From Saccharospirillum alexandrii (GTDB taxonomy: Bacteria; Pseudomonadota; Gammaproteobacteria; Pseudomonadales; Natronospirillaceae), in the NCBI RefSeq assembly GCF_004000275.1, contig NZ_RCIP01000001.1:1294749-1358748 (forward strand): a DNA stretch of 64,000 bases, written 5' to 3'. The notes below the pieces were generated by a model. It was not told the origin of the DNA and searched no databases. It was given only the letters and a program-made list of their open reading frames with translations. Shown here in pieces: positions 54,830-62,763 of this stretch; position 1 is the stretch's first letter, and every line of letters begins with the position of its first letter. The position numbers and the translations under genes were made by a program.

Positions 54830-55546
54830 CTAAGCAGAGGTTCGTTTCTGGGTGCTGCGCAGTTTGTAGCGGTCGCCCGGGAAGATCAGTCTGGCGTAGC
54901 TGATCAGATGTTCGCCCGACCAGGTGCGCCGGGTCATGCACAGGCAGGGTTGCCCGGTGTCGGTTTCCAGCCAGTCGGCGGTCTGGGCGTCCGGTAGCAT
55001 GGCCTCGACGACGTGTTCCAGATCGGTAATCGGGCAGCGGGCGACGAGAATTTCGTTCGGCGTGTGCAGGCTGAAGTCGGTTTCAAGATAATCCGGCACC
55101 CAGCGCGGGTTGACGAAACGGTCTTCAAGTTGAATCGGGCGGCCGTTATCGAGGTGGATCAGCACGCTGTGGAAGACCTTGGCGCCCATGCGCACGCCCA
55201 GTTTGAGCGCGGTTTCGTCATCGGCGGCAACGGCCTCGCAGCGCAGCACCCGGTTGCTGTACTGGTGGCCGCGCTGGCGTACTTCGTCGGCTATGTTGTT
55301 CACGTCGTTCAGAGGCGATTCGGCTTTCTGATCGGTCACGAAGGTACCAAGACCGGCCTGGCGCACCAGGTAGCCTTCCTGGACCAGGTCGCGAATGGCC
55401 TTGTTGGCCGTCATGCGGCTAACACCGAAACTTTGAGCTAACTTTTCTTCGGGGGGAATTTGATGGTCCGGTGCAAATTCACCGCTGCGAATCCGCGTCA
55501 TCAGATAGGCTTTGATTTGCAGATAGCGGGGCTGGCGTGAACTCAC
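54830..55546 (-). CDS. hutC: Histidine utilization repressor HutC
   Basis: 238 residues. The N-terminal GntR winged helix (about 5-70, QSFGVSRMTANKAIRDLVQE) is followed by the UTRA effector domain (about 95-235, ending LCMTRRTWSGEHLISYARLI). HutC binds operators in the absence of urocanate. It lies upstream of hutI in the same direction and divergent from hutG. No TGTATATACA site is present in its own upstream region, so autoregulation is not obvious. Confidence 0.92.
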   Translation of the reverse strand: MSSRQPRYLQIKAYLMTRIRSGEFAPDHQIPPEEKLAQSFGVSRMTANKAIRDLVQEGYLVRQAGLGTFVTDQKAESPLNDVNNIADEVRQRGHQYSNRVLRCEAVAADDETALKLGVRMGAKVFHSVLIHLDNGRPIQLEDRFVNPRWVPDYLETDFSLHTPNEILVARCPITDLEHVVEAMLPDAQTADWLETDTGQPCLCMTRRTWSGEHLISYARLIFPGDRYKLRSTQKRTSA

Positions 55547-55692
55547 AGTCGGTGTACTCGGGTGGTGAAGACCAACAACCGGGTGTCGCTGGCAATAACC
55601 GCATGGTGAAACAGCGCTTCAGGCAGGTCAAGTTCGAACCAACATCAACGGCATTGCGTGATCGTACATTTGTAAACTAACGGGAGAGGCCC

Positions 55693-56664
55693 ATGTGGCA
55701 ACCCTTTGACAAAACACCCTGGCAAGGCCGGATCGACCCCGATGTGGGATCACGCAGCCAGCGCTGGCACCAACGCATTGCGGAACCGTTGGCCGAGGTA
55801 CCCGGCACCTGTCTGATTGGCTTCGCCAGTGACCGGGGTGTGCAGTTGAACCAGGGCCGCACCGGGGCAGCTGAAGGCCCAACCGCCCTGCGCTCGGCAT
55901 TGGCCAGCCTGGCGGCCCATTCCGATCGTGCACTGTATGACGATGGCACTGTGCACTGTGCCGATGAGGATTTGCCAGCAAGCCAGATCGCGTTTGGTGA
56001 CCGGGTGGCAGCCCGGCTGGAAGAGGGCCACTTTGTCATCGGCCTGGGCGGTGGCCATGAAATTGGCTACGCAAGCTATACCGGGCTGCGCCAATGGCTG
56101 GACCAGAACGACCCCGGTGCCCGGCTGGGCATCATCAATTTCGATGCCCATTTTGATTTGCGCAAACCCGCGCCGGACGCCACCTCGGGCACGCCGTTTT
56201 ACCAGATCGCGCAGGATTGCGAGCAACGCGGACAACCATTCCATTACGCCTGCATCGGCATTAGTGAAGCGGCCAACACCCCGGTGCTGTTCGACACCGC
56301 CGAAGACCTGGGCGTTCACTACCTGCGCGACCTGAACTGCACCGATGTGCACGCCACGCCCTTTATCAGGCGGTTTATAGGCGAGCTGGATTATCTATAC
56401 GTGACGGTGTGCCTCGATGTAATATCTGCAGGGTATGCCCCTGGCGTCAGTGCCCCGGCTGCCGTTGGTATTTCTCCGACATTTTTGTTGAATTGCCTGA
56501 CGGAAGCTCAACGGTGTTGCCAGTTTGCCAGTTGCCAGTGGCTAATGGCCGATATCGCAGAGCTGAACCCGAGTTACGATCAGGACAACCGCACCGCCAA
56601 ACTCGCAGCGAGGCTGGTATGGGAAATAGATGCCCTACAAACACCGGGGCGGGTCAGCGTTTAA
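55693..56664 (+). CDS. hutG: Formimidoylglutamase
   Basis: 323 residues of the ureohydrolase (arginase-like) fold. The manganese motifs are GGGHE (about 117-121), INFDAHFDLR (about 152-161) and the later CLDVISAGYAPGVSAP. This route splits formiminoglutamate into glutamate and formamide. It is divergent from hutC and its stop overlaps the SGNH hydrolase gene tail to tail by 4 bases. Confidence 0.93.
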   Translation: MWQPFDKTPWQGRIDPDVGSRSQRWHQRIAEPLAEVPGTCLIGFASDRGVQLNQGRTGAAEGPTALRSALASLAAHSDRALYDDGTVHCADEDLPASQIAFGDRVAARLEEGHFVIGLGGGHEIGYASYTGLRQWLDQNDPGARLGIINFDAHFDLRKPAPDATSGTPFYQIAQDCEQRGQPFHYACIGISEAANTPVLFDTAEDLGVHYLRDLNCTDVHATPFIRRFIGELDYLYVTVCLDVISAGYAPGVSAPAAVGISPTFLLNCLTEAQRCCQFASCQWLMADIAELNPSYDQDNRTAKLAARLVWEIDALQTPGRVSV

Positions 56665-57287
56665 CTCAGAACCGTATCCAGCCAGCGCTGCGCCAACCAT
56701 CGGTGACCCAATACACCAGGGTGAACGCCATCGTAGGCCCATAAAACAGGCTGAGTGGCACTGCCTGTTTCAAAGTCGGCCTGCACTGGCATCCACAGAG
56801 CGCCGTTTTTCTGCGCCAGTTCACTTTGCCCTAACTGCAACTCAGCCAGCAGCGGCCACCAGGCTTCGGTGACGGCACTGCCAGTTATGGCGAAGGGTTC
56901 GACCATAATCAATTGGCGGGTGAGCGGTTTCAGGCGCTCCATTAATGCCTGAAAATCGGCCAGGTTGGTTGCAATCTGGTGCGGTTGGTTCTCTTCAAAC
57001 GGGTGCCAGATGTCGTTGATGCCAATCATTACGGTAATAATGTCGTATCCGCCCTGCTTGACCGGCTGCCAGCCTTCCTGATCCAGTAATTCGCCTGTTT
57101 CACAGCCCGAATACCCCCTATTCCAGACCTGGGCCTCCGGGTTCTGTGCCAGCCACTCGGTTGCCACCCGGTGCACCCATCCGGTTCCCAGAGCTTCGGG
57201 CCGATTGGGTTGACGAATGCTTCTATCCCGGTCGCAATCGGTGACTGAATCGCCCAGAAACAGCAGTCGGGAACGGTTGTTCACCAT
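56661..57287 (-). CDS. SGNH/GDSL-family hydrolase
   Basis: 208 residues. The nucleophile block is LLFLGDSVTDCDR with Ser14, followed by the conserved Gly in NRGYSGCETGELL, Asn in MIGINDIWHPF, and the catalytic Asp/His in YDGVHPGVLG. It is cytoplasmic by appearance (no signal peptide), so an intracellular esterase or deacylase is likely. It is convergent with hutG. Confidence 0.9.
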   Translation of the reverse strand: MVNNRSRLLFLGDSVTDCDRDRSIRQPNRPEALGTGWVHRVATEWLAQNPEAQVWNRGYSGCETGELLDQEGWQPVKQGGYDIITVMIGINDIWHPFEENQPHQIATNLADFQALMERLKPLTRQLIMVEPFAITGSAVTEAWWPLLAELQLGQSELAQKNGALWMPVQADFETGSATQPVLWAYDGVHPGVLGHRWLAQRWLDTVLS

Positions 57288-57399
57288 CTTTGAAGTCCTC
57301 GGTCAAAGTGTTTGTGGAAGCCTGGCAGATTACCCGCTTGTCTACCGTCAAAAAAGACCCATTCTTAGAAAGTTACCTTACAACAAACAGGAGCATACG

Positions 57400-58089
57400 A
57401 TGTCCAACTTCCCAAAACGCTGGCCCGCCGCCGACCCGACCGTTCTTCAGCTCTACTCCATGGGCACCCCGAATGGTCAGAAAGTGTCTATCATGCTCGA
57501 AGAAACAGGCCTTCCCTATGAACCGCATCTGGTCAATATCATTAAAAACGACCAGTTCGATGAAGACTTCCTGAAACTCAACCCGAACAACAAGATACCC
57601 GCCATTATCGACCCCAATGGCCCCAATGGTGAACGCATTGCCATGATGGAAACCGGCGCTATTCTACTGTACCTGGCGGAAAAAACCGGACAGTTCCTGC
57701 CCAAAGACCCAGCAAAACGCTGGGAAACTCTGCAATGGCTGTTCTTCCAGGTGGCGCATGTTGGACCAATGTTTGGTCAGTTCGGTCACTTTTATAAGTT
57801 CGCCGCTGACAAAACATCCGATAGTTATGGTGTAGACCGCTTCACCAGCGAATCGAAACGTCTTCTGGGCGTGCTCAACCAACGCCTGGAAGGCCAGGAG
57901 TGGATCATGGGTGATGAGCTGACCATCGCCGATATGGCCATTGCCCCCTGGATAAAGGCGCTCGACTTTTACGAAGGGCATGAAGCGCTGGATACCGCTT
58001 CCTATAACAACGTTATGCAGTACTGCGAACGCTTCTACGCGCGACCTGCCGTAGAAAAAGGCTCGCAAGTGTGCATGCCGAATAGTTGA
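57400..58089 (+). CDS. Glutathione S-transferase family protein (YghU/YfcG-like)
   Basis: 229 residues from the ATG at 57400 (CAGGAG upstream; a longer frame from 57217 is unlikely). The thioredoxin-like N-terminal domain (LYSMGTPNGQKVSIMLEETG) has the TPNGQK/VS active region of the nu-class YfcG/YghU group, and METGAILLYLAEKTGQFLP binds glutathione. The C-terminal helical domain ends ALDTASYNNVMQYCERFYAR. This group reduces disulfides or peroxides with glutathione. Confidence 0.9.
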   Translation: MSNFPKRWPAADPTVLQLYSMGTPNGQKVSIMLEETGLPYEPHLVNIIKNDQFDEDFLKLNPNNKIPAIIDPNGPNGERIAMMETGAILLYLAEKTGQFLPKDPAKRWETLQWLFFQVAHVGPMFGQFGHFYKFAADKTSDSYGVDRFTSESKRLLGVLNQRLEGQEWIMGDELTIADMAIAPWIKALDFYEGHEALDTASYNNVMQYCERFYARPAVEKGSQVCMPNS

Positions 58090-58144
58090 TCCATATGACC
58101 TGCGTATAAGAACCTGAGCAAGCTAATCAAAGTTTCTCAGGTTC

Positions 58145-58178
58145 ATGCCAGCCTGCACCGCTTAGCGCAGGCTGGCAT
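58145..58178. terminator. Bidirectional stem-loop terminator candidate
   Basis: ATGCCAGCCTGC and GCAGGCTGGCAT form a perfect 12-bp stem around a 10-base loop between two convergent genes. It lacks a clear T tract. Confidence 0.55.
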
Positions 58179-58185
58179 TAGGCCG

Positions 58186-58422
58186 CTAAGTGCTGTAAAC
58201 CAGATACAGCAAAACACTAATCGACAATAATATTATTGTCGGCCAAACCGACCGGGTTTTGTACAACTCACGAATCAGCTCTTCCCGGTATTGATCCAGA
58301 AAGTCCTGCTCTTGCATGCTCAGGGCCCTACCCTTCTGTTCCTTTTGATACAACCGCTGCAAGCTCACTTTCTGACTGAAATCCAGTTCTCTCAATACCG
58401 GAATAGATGATATCGAATCCAT
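58186..58422 (-). CDS. Small tail-anchored membrane protein of unknown function
   Basis: 78 residues from the ATG at 58422 (GGGAGC 6 bases upstream; the longer frame to 58446 is unlikely). The N-terminal half is charged and helical (LDFSQKVSLQRLYQKEQKGR), and the C-terminus ends in one membrane helix (SVWPTIILLSISVLLYLVYS). No family recognised. Convergent with the GST gene. Confidence 0.7.
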   Translation of the reverse strand: MDSISSIPVLRELDFSQKVSLQRLYQKEQKGRALSMQEQDFLDQYREELIRELYKTRSVWPTIILLSISVLLYLVYST

Positions 58423-58857
58423 GGTAATGCTCCCTTTCAACAACAATTATCCTTTACACCTGCAATGAGCTCGCTGCTACAACTGCAACGCTTCATTGAA
58501 ATGACTGCAAACAAGCACAGCGCGAGAGTCTATAGCCCGTGCGAGCACTTGCCTTTGTACCGCGAGGAAGGATACTGACACTCACGGATAAACGTTGATA
58601 ACTTGATCACAAGGTTGATGAAACGCTCTCGACGAAATCACACCCTCCCCATTTCAAACTGGCATTACTTTGCGATATCTTGTTGGTATTCTGACGCCGA
58701 AAAATCGCGCTACTACGGCTAAATGATCCGATAGTGTAGATCACTCCAAATAATCGACATTTGCATTTCGGTTGCGAGGTCAAATCTTGTACAATAAAAC
58801 GCTTTCCAAAAATAAACTCATAGTAAGCTTCAACGGTTACAAGCAGGTATAAAAAAC
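58423..58857. other. Intergenic region before endonuclease V
   Basis: 435 bases without a gene, becoming AT-rich towards the right. TACAAT near 58790 could be a -10 element for the next gene; no clear -35. Confidence 0.35.
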
Positions 58858-59547
58858 GTGCAACCAGCCATACACCACTCCTGGAACATCAGTGAGCAAG
58901 AAGCCATAGCACTACAGAAAGACCTGGCGTCCAAAGTCATTCGTACGGACCAGCTCGACCCTGTAAAACTGGTTGCGGGTGTTGATGTTGCCTATTCAAA
59001 ACACAGCAACACGCTTGTTGCGGCCGTGGCAGTGCTGGATGCGGCCTCAGGTGAACTGTTAGAAACAGTCACCATTCAAGACCAGGAGCAATTTCCTTAT
59101 GTACCTGGCCTATTCTCTTTCCGCGAGCTGCCACCCATTATCAAGGCATTCGAACAGCTCTCATCCACGCCTCAGCTAGTGGTATGCGATGGACAGGGCC
59201 TGGCTCATCCGCGAAGGTTTGGGCTAGCCTGCCATCTCGGCGTTTTATTCGATATTCCAACCATTGGATGCGGTAAATCCCGGTTAATTGGTCAGGAAAC
59301 GGAACCTGGCAAAGAGCGCGGCGCCATGACACCGCTTGTGGACGAGGATGAAGTGATAGGCGCCGCACTAAGGACCCAAACTGGCATAAAGCCAATTTAT
59401 GTGTCAATTGGGCATAAAATATCTCTGTCTACCGCCTGCCAATGGGTACTGGAACTTTCCCCAAACTATCGATTACCAGAGACGACAAGATTGTCAGACC
59501 AGGCAGTTAGGAAAGTGATTAAAGACCTGGAAATGGGAACACCCTAG
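58858..59547 (+). CDS. nfi: Endonuclease V
   Basis: 229 residues from a GTG. The catalytic acidic residues are in place: Asp43 (AGVDVAYSK), Glu90 (FSFRELPP) and Asp111 (VVCDGQGLAHPRRFGLACHL). PYVPG (80-84) is the strand-separating wedge. It nicks DNA next to deaminated bases such as hypoxanthine. Solitary, as is common. Its role in repairing deaminated DNA is of note beside a predicted deaminase toxin at 60559, though they need not be linked. Confidence 0.95.
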   Translation: MQPAIHHSWNISEQEAIALQKDLASKVIRTDQLDPVKLVAGVDVAYSKHSNTLVAAVAVLDAASGELLETVTIQDQEQFPYVPGLFSFRELPPIIKAFEQLSSTPQLVVCDGQGLAHPRRFGLACHLGVLFDIPTIGCGKSRLIGQETEPGKERGAMTPLVDEDEVIGAALRTQTGIKPIYVSIGHKISLSTACQWVLELSPNYRLPETTRLSDQAVRKVIKDLEMGTP

Positions 59548-59657
59548 GCTGAAGAAACCCAAGTTAGTTTTCTACTAGATGTATATCCTTACTGAGTAAT
59601 GCAACACTCATTTTAAAAAGCCGTTGGTGATTACACTAGCTGTAACCACCAAGTTAA

Positions 59658-60566
59658 TCATGTTGTTTGTGTCGGGTTATTAACTTCCACTTTTAGACCG
59701 GGACAAGCACTTTTTATAGCCTCGACCAGCTCTGTTGGTACGGGCGTTTTCTTATTCTGATACTCGAATACAACTTCCTTTACTTTCGCAAAACCGATCA
59801 TTTCCAGAAGAGCCTCTAGATTTACATCCAGTGAAAAAACAGTCATTTCTTTCGCTTTTTCAAAACCTATACTCTCCAGAGTATTTTTAATAGGCTCAAC
59901 AGTCATAGAATTCAATGAACACCTCATATAGGTTATGCTCTTGTATTCTTTTGGAAGGGGCACATCCACAGAGTAAAATCGTATTCTGTCATTAAGTTCA
60001 TCAATAAAATTCTTATCAAAACTACCGCTCATACTTATAGATGCAGAGAAGTCTTCACTTCCACTAATGTCTATTAGTGCCCCCTCCACACCTTCGGCAC
60101 TGTGTTTACCATATACCAAAGCAGAAAGGCTGCCATTTCTGTTCTTATTAAATTTAAACGTATACTTTCCTGGAAAGAAGCAATCAATTGAAGAAATACA
60201 TCCCTTTTCAGTATTCTCAATATCGACCCATCCCGTACTCTTAGTATACAGGCACATTTGACGAAGAACTCCTTTATCTTCTTCAAATACTATTCCAAAA
60301 AAAAGCTTTCCGTCCACCAATGCCAACTCATCGTGATCATAATCCACTCGATCATCTGACACAGGAATCCATAATTCATCATCGGCAATGCCGTACTTTG
60401 ACAGCCAATTCTCTGTTAACATACCTTCTTGGAAAAATTTAGCTCTAAATAACCCATCGCTACCACGCTCTAGGGCGATACCGCTATAACTTTGATTACG
60501 CACCATGGCAAGCCCATTTTCATAGCGTACGGCAGTCATATTTGCAACTCTAAAAATATTATTCAT
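59658..60566 (-). CDS. Likely immunity protein of the adjacent T6SS effector
   Basis: 302 residues, no signal peptide or membrane segment, AT-rich compared with vgrG. Beta-rich N-terminal two-thirds; the C-terminal 90 residues hold two similar segments (NTLESIGFEKAKEMTVFSLD and EALLEMIGFAKVKEVVFEYQ), an internal duplication. No family recognised. Its start overlaps the end of the effector gene by 8 bases, the standard place and coupling for a cognate immunity protein that protects the producer. Confidence 0.7.
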   Translation of the reverse strand: MNNIFRVANMTAVRYENGLAMVRNQSYSGIALERGSDGLFRAKFFQEGMLTENWLSKYGIADDELWIPVSDDRVDYDHDELALVDGKLFFGIVFEEDKGVLRQMCLYTKSTGWVDIENTEKGCISSIDCFFPGKYTFKFNKNRNGSLSALVYGKHSAEGVEGALIDISGSEDFSASISMSGSFDKNFIDELNDRIRFYSVDVPLPKEYKSITYMRCSLNSMTVEPIKNTLESIGFEKAKEMTVFSLDVNLEALLEMIGFAKVKEVVFEYQNKKTPVPTELVEAIKSACPGLKVEVNNPTQTT

Positions 60567-62763
60567 CAGAAACCCCAGACCGGCCCGTTCTAATACTTAT
60601 TGGTTCGGAAAGAATGCCACCACAATTGTTGCACGCTGGAAAGTGATTTCCGCGATGCCTATTTCCTTGAACGTAGAATGTGGCGACCGATATTTTTCCA
60701 AGATTCTCCTGATTAATTGGAATTCCAGCCGAGTCCATCCTATGAAACAGCTGATTTACCGCCAAAACTTCCGCATGCATTCCAGGCGGCCCTGCCTCAT
60801 CAAGAAGCACTCTATCGTTAACCTCAATATGCTCGCGTATCTTCCTTTCCATTTCGGGATGTAGGACCATATAAAATGGGTCTTTCTTGTATATTCCTTT
60901 CAGGTGTTCCATGTAGCTCTCAATGTCGGGGATCGTATACTTCCCAACTACCCCGTCTAATCGTCCGAAAATTGCATTTGGTGAAGGAACCATCCGATTA
61001 ACAATCGGTCTTTTACCTTCTATATTCCAATAGACGCCTGCTTCAATCGGCAAATCCGGGTATCCGGCCCCGGATATCGCCTTTTTCGTCCCCAGAGCGT
61101 CGTTAAGGTCTATTATTCTACTAGTTTCTCTCTGTACATACGAATAATGCCGGTTTTCAAAATCGTCGACTACGTTAAGCGTACTTCTAGCGCTGCGGCT
61201 TGCCTGTTGTTCCAGCGGTGGATGGCCTGGATCATGCTCTATTCTGGCATTCAGACGGCTTTGCCCGTCGGCAATCTGTGTGTTTGGTTCTACTGCGGCA
61301 TCCAGGTCGATTACAGTACCTTCTGTTGCGAGGTCCTGTGCGTTCAATAGAGTGCGATTGTTATTGAGGTTGCTTAAATCTGCTCTTGTTCCCGAGATAG
61401 AAACCGTCGTTAACACACTGGCTACCAGCGCCGAGCGGAAGACCTCCATCAACTTCTGCAGGCGCTCTTCAGGCCCTAAATTGGGATCGTCAACAACGCT
61501 GTTGTATTGGCTCAGATATTGCTCGCCCAGCAGAATGCCTTGTAACCCATCCGTTCCCAGCTGGCCAATCAGCACTGTCCGCTGCGCACTAAGAAGCGCG
61601 CTTGAGCTTATTGTAGCTCCCAGCTTCCAGGCGGCCCCACCAAAGATGTTTCCGACAATACTTAAGCCATCGAAAGCATCGTCCCGCCAGTTACCAAAGC
61701 CTTCCTGATGGCGGGAAACAATGTTGGTGGTTGCCGCTCCGGTACTGGCAAATATTGAAACCCAGATGGCTACCGATATGGCCTGGGAACCCGGCACAAC
61801 CATGGTGGCAACCCCGGCCACAACGGCAGCCCCCAGAGCTACATAGTCGAGCCAGGCACTCACCTCATCCCAAAAGGACTGTCCGTCTGATTCGAACCCA
61901 CCACTCAGGTTGATTCCATATTTGTCTGGGGTGGTAAGGCTGTATTCAATATAGCCTTCCGGATAACGATTGTCGGAATCCCAGGTATTAAAAACATCCC
62001 TGACGGCCTGTTCATGACTGTCACCACTGCCTTCATAGACCCCGGTTGTGCTTCTATGGGCAGGGTTGGTCCAGTCGATCAGCTTCCATGTCTTGTCCCC
62101 ATCGTTCCAGGGTATCCAGTCTTCGTCCTTTCTTTCCTGATCAGTGACATTTACAAGCCAAAGCTTTAACTGGGTTCTCTGCCCACTGTTTTTGTCTACA
62201 TGAATGGCATCAACCGGAAAGCCCTCTCTGCACCCCAATTCGCTCAAATGGTTTCTAAGGTGTTCAGTATAAGACTCCAGGTATTCCACACGGTCATCAT
62301 AGGCGCGTTGCTGAGCAGAATTCCCGGGCGGCCTTTCTGCGGCTACTTGTTTGAGCGTTTCCAAATATTTTTCAGTGCGAATCAATTGTTGACTCGGTGT
62401 GGGATCAGAGTCGTTTGCGTTTACATTCAGCTCCCTTTGCGCAATCAACTTGGCATATGCCACCGTCTGCCGCTTTGCAATTCTACGAACCTGGCCATTT
62501 GGGGATCGGATCGTAAAAATAATCGTATGATCACCTGGGTATGCCCACTCTGCCTGGCTCCAAGCTAGACCACTGGGACCATGAACAACAGTCGATCGAC
62601 CTGCTGGCAAGGTACTGAGGTCATTTTCACAACTCCATTGAAACTGGGCTCCCTGTGGAATATTTTCCGGGTGGTCAATATGGGCCTGAAATCTAACATC
62701 CGTGCCTACAGGAAGAATATCAGCCTCGGGGAAAGACTCGATAACGACGTTGAAGTTACCCAT
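60559..62763 (-). CDS. Predicted T6SS effector with C-terminal YwqJ-like deaminase domain
   Basis: 734 residues. The first about 100 form a PKD/Ig-like domain (ADILPVGTDVRFQAHIDHPE, then WAYPGDHTIIFTI), a likely adaptor for loading on VgrG. A region of about 100-270 is polar. Two hydrophobic helices near 295-335 (YVALGAAVVAGVATMVVPGS) may assist membrane passage. The last about 130 residues carry GPPGMHAEVLAVNQLFHRM and FPACNNCGGILSEP, the HAE and CxxC zinc and catalytic motifs of cytidine-deaminase-like toxins, most like the YwqJ group. It overlaps vgrG by 8 bases and the downstream immunity gene by 8 bases. The target (DNA, RNA or nucleotide) cannot be read from the sequence. Confidence 0.75.
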   Translation of the reverse strand: MGNFNVVIESFPEADILPVGTDVRFQAHIDHPENIPQGAQFQWSCENDLSTLPAGRSTVVHGPSGLAWSQAEWAYPGDHTIIFTIRSPNGQVRRIAKRQTVAYAKLIAQRELNVNANDSDPTPSQQLIRTEKYLETLKQVAAERPPGNSAQQRAYDDRVEYLESYTEHLRNHLSELGCREGFPVDAIHVDKNSGQRTQLKLWLVNVTDQERKDEDWIPWNDGDKTWKLIDWTNPAHRSTTGVYEGSGDSHEQAVRDVFNTWDSDNRYPEGYIEYSLTTPDKYGINLSGGFESDGQSFWDEVSAWLDYVALGAAVVAGVATMVVPGSQAISVAIWVSIFASTGAATTNIVSRHQEGFGNWRDDAFDGLSIVGNIFGGAAWKLGATISSSALLSAQRTVLIGQLGTDGLQGILLGEQYLSQYNSVVDDPNLGPEERLQKLMEVFRSALVASVLTTVSISGTRADLSNLNNNRTLLNAQDLATEGTVIDLDAAVEPNTQIADGQSRLNARIEHDPGHPPLEQQASRSARSTLNVVDDFENRHYSYVQRETSRIIDLNDALGTKKAISGAGYPDLPIEAGVYWNIEGKRPIVNRMVPSPNAIFGRLDGVVGKYTIPDIESYMEHLKGIYKKDPFYMVLHPEMERKIREHIEVNDRVLLDEAGPPGMHAEVLAVNQLFHRMDSAGIPINQENLGKISVATFYVQGNRHRGNHFPACNNCGGILSEPISIRTGRSGVSDE

